A stretch of 64,000 bases of DNA from Tessaracoccus bendigoensis DSM 12906 (lineage in GTDB: Bacteria; Actinomycetota; Actinomycetes; Propionibacteriales; Propionibacteriaceae). Within the stretch, counting starts at the first letter, position 1; each line of letters starts with the position of its first letter. The stretch covers positions 1 to 64,000 of the forward strand of contig NZ_FQZG01000013.1 in assembly GCF_900141915.1 (NCBI RefSeq), read 5' to 3'. Under the pieces are notes generated by a model. That model made no database searches. It was not told the DNA's origin and saw nothing but the letters and a program-made list of their open reading frames with translations. Shown piece after piece: positions 59,500 to 64,000 of this stretch. Both the position numbers and the translations under genes were made by a program.

Positions 59500-60888
59500 A
59501 TGGCGACCCGCAAAGACCTCCTGAAGGCACAGTCCTTCACGTCACGACGGATGATCGCTGCCTTCGTGGACCGCGATCCCGACGATCCGACGCCGCCGCT
59601 GCGCCGCGTGGGGACCGCCACATTCGTGTCGGTCCTTCTCGGCGTCGTACTCCTGGCAGGCACCACGCTGCTCGGGCTGTTCCGGGGAGGCACCTCCGAC
59701 GACTCGTGGAAGACCCAGCAGAACGCCGTCATCGCCGACGCCGACTCCGGGGCGTTGTTCGTCTACCTTGACGACAAGCTCTTCCCGATGGCAGATGTCG
59801 CCTCCGCGCGTCTGAAAGCCGCCGGCCCGGACGCCAAGGAAGAGCCCCGGGTGATCGAGGTCAAGACCGCGGCGCTACAGGGCGTCCCGCAGCAGCCCGA
59901 GTTCGGAATCCCCGGAGCCCCACGCCAACTGCCCGCCGCAACGGACCTGCATGACGCCCCGCTCCGGCTCTGTTCCTCGGCACCGGTGCGTCAGAATCAG
60001 CGCTACCTGACACTCGAGTTCGAGTCGACCGCGGCAAGCTACGACAACTTCGCCATCGTGGCCGAGCATTCCAACGGCAGCCAGTATCTCGTGTTCGGCG
60101 GCAAGACGCACCGCCTGTACTCGTCGACGGGGGGCGCGTCCAGCCTCGTCGGAGACCTCCAGGTCTTCACCCCGGGTGATGGTTGGATCACGGCACTACC
60201 CGCAGGCGACCCGATCGATCCACAGCCGGTCGACGCATATGGGAGCTACGGCAGCGAGCGGCTGACCGTCGGCCAGATGGCGGTGGTCGAGGGCGACGGG
60301 AACGACCGGTTCTACATCCAGCTCGCGGGAGGCTTGTCCCGGATCCCGTACATGGAGATGCGCGCGATCCAGCAGGCGAACAACGACGACCGGCAGCCGG
60401 TCCACCTCAGCGAGGTCGAAGCCACCAACTTGCAGCATCCTGAGCGGCAGACCTTCGGGTCCAGCGACGTCCCGCCAGACAAGCCCGTCGCACCACCGGG
60501 TGCTTTCAACGCGGACAAGGTGTCGGTGTGCGCCACGTTCAGCGCCGACTCACCTGAACGTGCCACCCTTGCCGTCGACCAGGCCACGCCGGAGATCCCG
60601 GCGAACGCGCCTGCCCCGGAGGGACAGCAGGTTCAACTGGTCGATCTCCCACCACTTGGCGGAGCCCTTCTGCGCAACGCGAAGACTGTCACGGAGGACA
60701 GCGCCACCACCCTGTTGTTGAACGGAAAGGCCTACTCGATCCCATCAGTCAGCGCCCGGAACGCGCTCGGCTACGGGACGGTAAGACCTATCGCAGTGAC
60801 CGCGGGCCTGCTGAATCTCCTTCCTCCGGGCCTGACCGATGCTGGCAGCGCGCTCTCCGAAGAGAAGATCGTCGCCACGGGCAACTGA
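59500..60888 (+). CDS. eccB: T7SS component EccB
   Basis: 462 residues. The cytosolic N-terminus (MATRKDLLKAQSFTSRRMIA ... FVDRDPDDPTPPLRR) is diagnostic of EccB, followed by a single span (FVSVLLGVVLLAGTTLLGLF, about 44-63) and a large extracytoplasmic domain ending near LLPPGLTDAGSALSEEKIVA. Two conserved cysteines occur (LRLCSSAP and VSVCATF). ATG 59500 gives the standard N-terminus; the frame is open back to 59377 without coding character. EccB stabilises the outer face of the pore. Confidence 0.93.
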   Translation: MATRKDLLKAQSFTSRRMIAAFVDRDPDDPTPPLRRVGTATFVSVLLGVVLLAGTTLLGLFRGGTSDDSWKTQQNAVIADADSGALFVYLDDKLFPMADVASARLKAAGPDAKEEPRVIEVKTAALQGVPQQPEFGIPGAPRQLPAATDLHDAPLRLCSSAPVRQNQRYLTLEFESTAASYDNFAIVAEHSNGSQYLVFGGKTHRLYSSTGGASSLVGDLQVFTPGDGWITALPAGDPIDPQPVDAYGSYGSERLTVGQMAVVEGDGNDRFYIQLAGGLSRIPYMEMRAIQQANNDDRQPVHLSEVEATNLQHPERQTFGSSDVPPDKPVAPPGAFNADKVSVCATFSADSPERATLAVDQATPEIPANAPAPEGQQVQLVDLPPLGGALLRNAKTVTEDSATTLLLNGKAYSIPSVSARNALGYGTVRPIAVTAGLLNLLPPGLTDAGSALSEEKIVATGN

Positions 60889-60897
60889 TCTTCCGAG

Positions 60898-60939
60898 GGC
60901 CACCGGCTGGCCGGAACTGACCCTGGCGTTGGTTAGGCT
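60898..60939 (+). promoter_or_regulatory. Weak hairpin after eccB and promoter of the substrate gene
   Basis: GGCCA (60898-60902) and TGGCC (60908-60912) form a short hairpin just past the eccB stop. Downstream, TAGGCT (60934-60939, in GGTTAGGCTG) is identical to the -10 candidate at 28837-28842 and would start transcription of the next gene about 110 bases before its ATG. Confidence 0.35.
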
Positions 60940-61057
60940 GGGTCTGTGCGCGGGCTCGATCGTCGCCGTCGATCGACCACCTGCACAGGAAGCGAAACAC
61001 GGTGGATTCTCGCCAGAGGGTACGCAGGTGGCTGTTCGGCCTTGAGGAGGTTGCCTG

Positions 61058-62389
61058 ATGAGTGACGGGTTTGCGGCATGGGACGAGTTGGCGCGCCGCG
61101 CGGCCGAGGGTCGGTTCGCGGGGTTGCGTGCCGACAGCGATGATGAGATTGACGACCAAGACCTTCGCGAGGGTCAGATCAACCCCAACGCCTCTGGGTC
61201 GAAGAGCTCGGGTGCCGGTGGCCCCGGGATGATGCCACCGATGATGGGCGGCGGAGGGGCTGGCGCCAAGACCGGTGCGGCCGGGGGCGCGGGCCTCTCC
61301 TCCGGAACCGGTGCCCCGGTCGGCATGGACCCGTCCTTGGCTGGAGGGCTGCGCCCAGGGACCGCACCCGCGGCCGCTGCAGGCACGGTCGCCGGCGGCC
61401 TGGGGGCGATGCCAGGCGGGTCGGGTTCCGGCCTTGGTGGCGGTTCCGGCCTTGGTGGCGGTTCCGGCCTTGGTGGCGGTTCCGGGCTCGGCTCTTCCGG
61501 GCTTGGCGGCGGGGCCGGCTCCTTCGGCCCGTTGGCCGCCGGCGATGCCGCGTCGATGCTGGTCGACACGGATGGCGACGGCATCCCCGACACACATCTG
61601 AGCCATGGCTTCGACTCCGACGGCGACGGGGTATCGGACTATCAGGAATGGCTCGACACGCTGCCCGAGCACGATTCGACCTCCACCTGGCGTCCTCCTT
61701 CCACCGCGCCGGGTGTTCCAGGCGGCGGTTCCGGCTCAGGCGGCTCCGGCGCAGGCTCGGGCGGCTCCGGTTACCCGGGCTCTGGCAACGGCGGTTCCGG
61801 TTCGGGTGGGGGCTCCGGCTCCTCCGGCGGCGGCTGGGGTTCCGGGGGCAACACCGGATCAGACGGAGGTTCGGGTTCCAACTGGGGCTCGGGCTGGTTG
61901 GGGTCCACCGGCAGCGGTGGCTCTGGCTCTGGCAGTCTCGGTTCGGGCACCACGGGGACCATCGGCAGTTCCGGCTCGGCCGGCAGCGGATCATCGCTCG
62001 GCTCCCCCGGTTCGGGTTCATCGGGTCTCGATTTCGGTTCGCCCTCCCAGTCCCCTGTCGGGACGCTCCCACAAGGCGGCGTCTCCAGCCAAGGCGAGTC
62101 CGGTGGGGACTACACGGTCGATCCGGACCTTCTGCGTCAAACCGCGAGCAAGTGGGCTGAGTTGAGCGACGCCGTGGCCCGCGCTTCTTCCACCCCGATA
62201 CCCACCCGATTCGGTGTGGTCGAGGCACAAACGGTGACCAGCCTCGGATCTGGCCTGCAGCAACAAGCCTCGGCGGCCAGCGCCGAGTTCTCGTCGATCT
62301 CCGAGCGCCTCCTCAAGGCCGCCGAGGGATACGCCGAAATGGAACAGTGGAACGCACAGCAGGCCAAAGAGACTGGGAAGCGGAAATGA
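61058..62389 (+). CDS. Candidate T7SS substrate: Gly/Ser-rich, calcium-repeat, EspC-like C-terminus
   Basis: 443 residues. An N-terminal acidic head (1-45) is followed by Gly/Ser-rich low complexity with three exact 18-bp repeats (61424-61477) encoding a Gly-Ser-Gly-Leu-Gly-Gly unit. Two DxDGDGxxD calcium-type repeats follow (Asp170-Asp178 DTDGDGIPD, Asp186-Asp194 DSDGDGVSD), then a second Gly/Ser stretch. The helical C-terminus (about 355-443; LLRQTASKWAELSDAVARAS ... LLKAAEGYAEMEQWN) resembles EspC/WXG-like T7SS partners and carries YAEME (425-429), matching the YxxxD/E export signal. No Sec signal. Strong GAGGAGG upstream. Secretion is inference from motif and locus. Confidence 0.72.
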   Translation: MSDGFAAWDELARRAAEGRFAGLRADSDDEIDDQDLREGQINPNASGSKSSGAGGPGMMPPMMGGGGAGAKTGAAGGAGLSSGTGAPVGMDPSLAGGLRPGTAPAAAAGTVAGGLGAMPGGSGSGLGGGSGLGGGSGLGGGSGLGSSGLGGGAGSFGPLAAGDAASMLVDTDGDGIPDTHLSHGFDSDGDGVSDYQEWLDTLPEHDSTSTWRPPSTAPGVPGGGSGSGGSGAGSGGSGYPGSGNGGSGSGGGSGSSGGGWGSGGNTGSDGGSGSNWGSGWLGSTGSGGSGSGSLGSGTTGTIGSSGSAGSGSSLGSPGSGSSGLDFGSPSQSPVGTLPQGGVSSQGESGGDYTVDPDLLRQTASKWAELSDAVARASSTPIPTRFGVVEAQTVTSLGSGLQQQASAASAEFSSISERLLKAAEGYAEMEQWNAQQAKETGKRK

Positions 62390-63174
62390 ACCCGATCGCA
62401 CTGATGCTGTCCCTCATGGGCAAGGTCCTTGAGAAACTCAACAACCCGTCGCCCAGGCCGGCCCAGGTACCCAAGACGGAACTGAAGCTCGCCGAGACGC
62501 ACCAGCAACTGCAATCTGCCGTCAACGGAGCCTTCCAGGCCGACCTGGCCGCGTTCCACCGGTTCGCGGCGCCGTTGTTGCTGATCCCAAACCTGGTGAG
62601 CGTACTGGGCTCGATCGAACTGTGGGCACGCACCACGCATCAGGGCCACCTCGAGATCCTCAATCAACAATCTCAGGCCATCAATGCACTGGAAGGCGAC
62701 ATGGTCGCCTCGCTCGAGCACCTCCACGACCGTGAAGCTGCCTGGAAGCCAGTCAGAGACGCCCTGGAGGAGGTTCCCGAGCTGATCGAGACACTCAAGA
62801 GGATCCCCGGCTGGAGCGGAAACGCTTCAGTCAACTACGGCACCGCCTCGGACGGTCAGGCCTCGGCATCCACCAATCTCGCCAATTCCGTTCCGTCCAT
62901 GCCGAGCGCGATTGACCGGGTGATCCAGGGCAATAAATCAGTCGCGCTACGACTGAACTCCGAGCTGAAGAGGTCGGCTGAGATTGTCGCCGCCGCTTCC
63001 GGGGCTCCTTGGATGTTCCCCAGGACCCGGGCTACCGGACCCGCGCTGGCCAAGGCCGCCCAGATGATCGACGCTGCGGTCGGCGGTGACATGGCGTCCG
63101 GATTCGCCGCGAGGATCAACGATGAGGCCAACGAGGTGCTGGATGGCATCGACCCGTGGCCCACGACCGCATGA
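62386..63174 (+). CDS. Helical T7SS-associated protein
   Basis: 262 residues, mostly alpha-helical and soluble by eye (KTELKLAETHQQLQSAVNGA, LHDREAAWKPVRDALEEVPE, LAKAAQMIDAAVGGDMASGF). I do not recognise the family. ATG 62386 overlaps the substrate gene stop by ATGA; an earlier in-frame codon at 62347 is less likely. As many T7SS substrates travel as pairs of helical proteins, this could be the partner or chaperone of the preceding protein (inference). No YxxxD/E tail at its own C-terminus. Confidence 0.68.
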   Translation: MNPIALMLSLMGKVLEKLNNPSPRPAQVPKTELKLAETHQQLQSAVNGAFQADLAAFHRFAAPLLLIPNLVSVLGSIELWARTTHQGHLEILNQQSQAINALEGDMVASLEHLHDREAAWKPVRDALEEVPELIETLKRIPGWSGNASVNYGTASDGQASASTNLANSVPSMPSAIDRVIQGNKSVALRLNSELKRSAEIVAAASGAPWMFPRTRATGPALAKAAQMIDAAVGGDMASGFAARINDEANEVLDGIDPWPTTA

Positions 63175-63184
63175 GCGACCCCGC

Positions 63185-63871
63185 TCAGCCCACCGCTTCG
63201 AACACAGCATCGACGAGCGCCCGAAACTCCGCCGGTGGGGGATCCTCCGGATCGCCTGTGTTCAGGCTCAGGATCAGCCCCTCCGCCGTCTCGATGTAGC
63301 ACATCGGAGCCGCGTCGAAGGTGCCGCACACGACCCGACCGTCATCCGACACCGAAGGGTCATCCAGCGTCCCGGCGTAGAGCTCCATGGTGTCCCCCTC
63401 CCAACCCAACGTGACCAACACGGGGCCGAAGACGTTCTTATCGGCGGTATAGCCGCTCTGGCGGTCTGTGCCTGGGAGATATTCCCACACCCCTACGGTC
63501 AACGGCATCGGCAGGTCGGCCATCGTCAACTCACCACCCCCCGAAGCCGACGGTGAGCTGGCCGCACTCCGAGACGGCGAAGGCCCGACCGGACCGGGCG
63601 AACCACCCCGCGCACCCCCGAGCGCAAGATAGACCACCAAGGCAAGAACGGCGACCAACACCACCGCCCCACCGACGATCAACGCAACCTTGACGCCGCC
63701 CCCCGAACGCCGACCGGGACCACCCGGTGGAAAGCCCGGCTGTCCAGGCGGCGGAAAGCCCTGCGGCCCAGGCTGCGGAAAGCCCTGCTGGCCAGGCGGA
63801 TACCCACCCGGGCCGTAACCACCCTGCGGGCCCTGCCCGGCCGCGGCGCCGTTCCACTGTTGGTTACTCAT
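63185..63871 (-). CDS. Pro/Gly-rich single-pass membrane protein
   Basis: 228 residues. A cytosolic Pro/Gly/Gln-rich head (1-55: repeated QGFPQPGPQGFPPPGQPGFP) is followed by one span (VALIVGGAVVLVAVLALVVY) and a Ser/Pro linker. An extracytoplasmic domain follows with two Cys (VVCGTFDAAPMCYIE), possibly disulfide-linked. This layout is common in actinobacterial membrane proteins of unknown role near T7SS loci. ATG with GGAGG four bases upstream. Convergent with the helical protein gene. Confidence 0.75.
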   Translation of the reverse strand: MSNQQWNGAAAGQGPQGGYGPGGYPPGQQGFPQPGPQGFPPPGQPGFPPGGPGRRSGGGVKVALIVGGAVVLVAVLALVVYLALGGARGGSPGPVGPSPSRSAASSPSASGGGELTMADLPMPLTVGVWEYLPGTDRQSGYTADKNVFGPVLVTLGWEGDTMELYAGTLDDPSVSDDGRVVCGTFDAAPMCYIETAEGLILSLNTGDPEDPPPAEFRALVDAVFEAVG

Positions 63872-64000
63872 CTGCCCTCCAGATCGGATCGGCCCAGTCT
63901 ACGAGCGCCGGGGAGCAAGTCTGGTGCTGTCTAGGTACTGCTACTTGTTTAGGCTGGACCGGCAGGGAACTGACCCTCTCGCCCAATAGTGTCTTGTCTG
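63872..64000. other. Right-edge non-coding sequence
   Basis: 129 bases upstream of the leftward membrane protein gene, so its promoter should be here. On the + strand TAGGCT (63950-63955, in TTTAGGCTGG) repeats the -10 candidate seen at 28837 and 60934 and could serve a gene beyond the window. Nothing else is evident. Confidence 0.35.

Noticed and set aside
61424-61477. Three exact 18-bp repeats considered as a CRISPR-like or mobile repeat
   Set aside because: They are in-frame coding repeats for a Gly-Ser-rich linker, with no spacers.
61179-62228. 349-codon Arg/Pro-rich frame opposite the T7SS substrate gene
   Set aside because: It arises from the complement of Gly/Ser-rich repeats; the + strand frame has the ribosome binding site, calcium-type repeats and export motif.

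Overview
This is a high-GC actinobacterial chromosome segment. Most genes run at roughly 65-72% GC by eye, GTG starts are frequent, and many genes overlap by 4 bases. A WhiB-like protein, an actinobacterial type VII secretion system (T7SS) and Stealth/TagF-type wall glycopolymer genes are present. Together these suggest a Gram-positive actinobacterium, perhaps of the Propionibacteriaceae; that family guess is inference from gene content, not from a marker gene. No rRNA, tRNA, CRISPR array or intact insertion sequence was seen.

Layout. (1) Positions 1-39.5 kb form a large cell-surface glycopolymer locus, interrupted by argG. It encodes a pathway for an N-acetylated (probably 2,3-diacetamido) uronic acid nucleotide sugar: acetyltransferase, aminotransferase, 3-oxidoreductase, two UDP-sugar 6-dehydrogenases and a UDP-GlcNAc 2-epimerase. 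There are about ten glycosyltransferases, two of them with tandem GT-B modules. Two separate ABC-2 exporters (permease plus ATPase) are present. Polyol-phosphate chemistry is represented by a CDP-glycerol-type cytidylyltransferase fused to an oxidoreductase, a GT2-TagF fusion, a CDP-alcohol phosphotransferase and two Stealth phosphotransferases. A secreted protein with a D-glucuronyl C5-epimerase-like domain lies beside the UDP-ManNAc dehydrogenase gene. (2) 39.5-41.7 kb holds a HAD hydrolase and serS. (3) 41.9-46.0 kb is a compact glpABC operon for the anaerobic-type glycerol-3-phosphate dehydrogenase. (4) 46.1-50.5 kb holds a Phd/VapC toxin-antitoxin pair, an MFS transporter, a PAP2-diacylglycerol-kinase fusion and pheA. 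(5) 50.6-63.9 kb is a T7SS locus: mycosin, EccC, EccD, an unknown protein, EccE, EccB, a Gly/Ser-rich candidate substrate with calcium-type repeats and a YxxxE motif, a helical partner, and a Pro/Gly-rich membrane protein.

Working model (inference). The cell builds a polymer containing acetamido-uronic acids and polyol phosphates. It exports this through the two ABC systems and may epimerise uronosyl residues outside the membrane. The glp operon could compete with, or recycle, the glycerol-3-phosphate used by the TagD-like and TagF-like enzymes. The T7SS is a separate export machine next door.

Non-coding structure of note. There is a 20-bp-stem dyad and a 42-bp hairpin repeat between two divergent genes (12.96-13.14 kb). 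A 600-bp spacer carries a degenerate 19-bp tandem repeat plus four copies of a 19-bp semi-palindrome (5.85-6.16 kb). An 80-bp inverted-repeat element sits upstream of glpA (41.72-41.80 kb). A leader hairpin may cover the ribosome binding site of the cytidylyltransferase fusion gene (28.85-28.89 kb).
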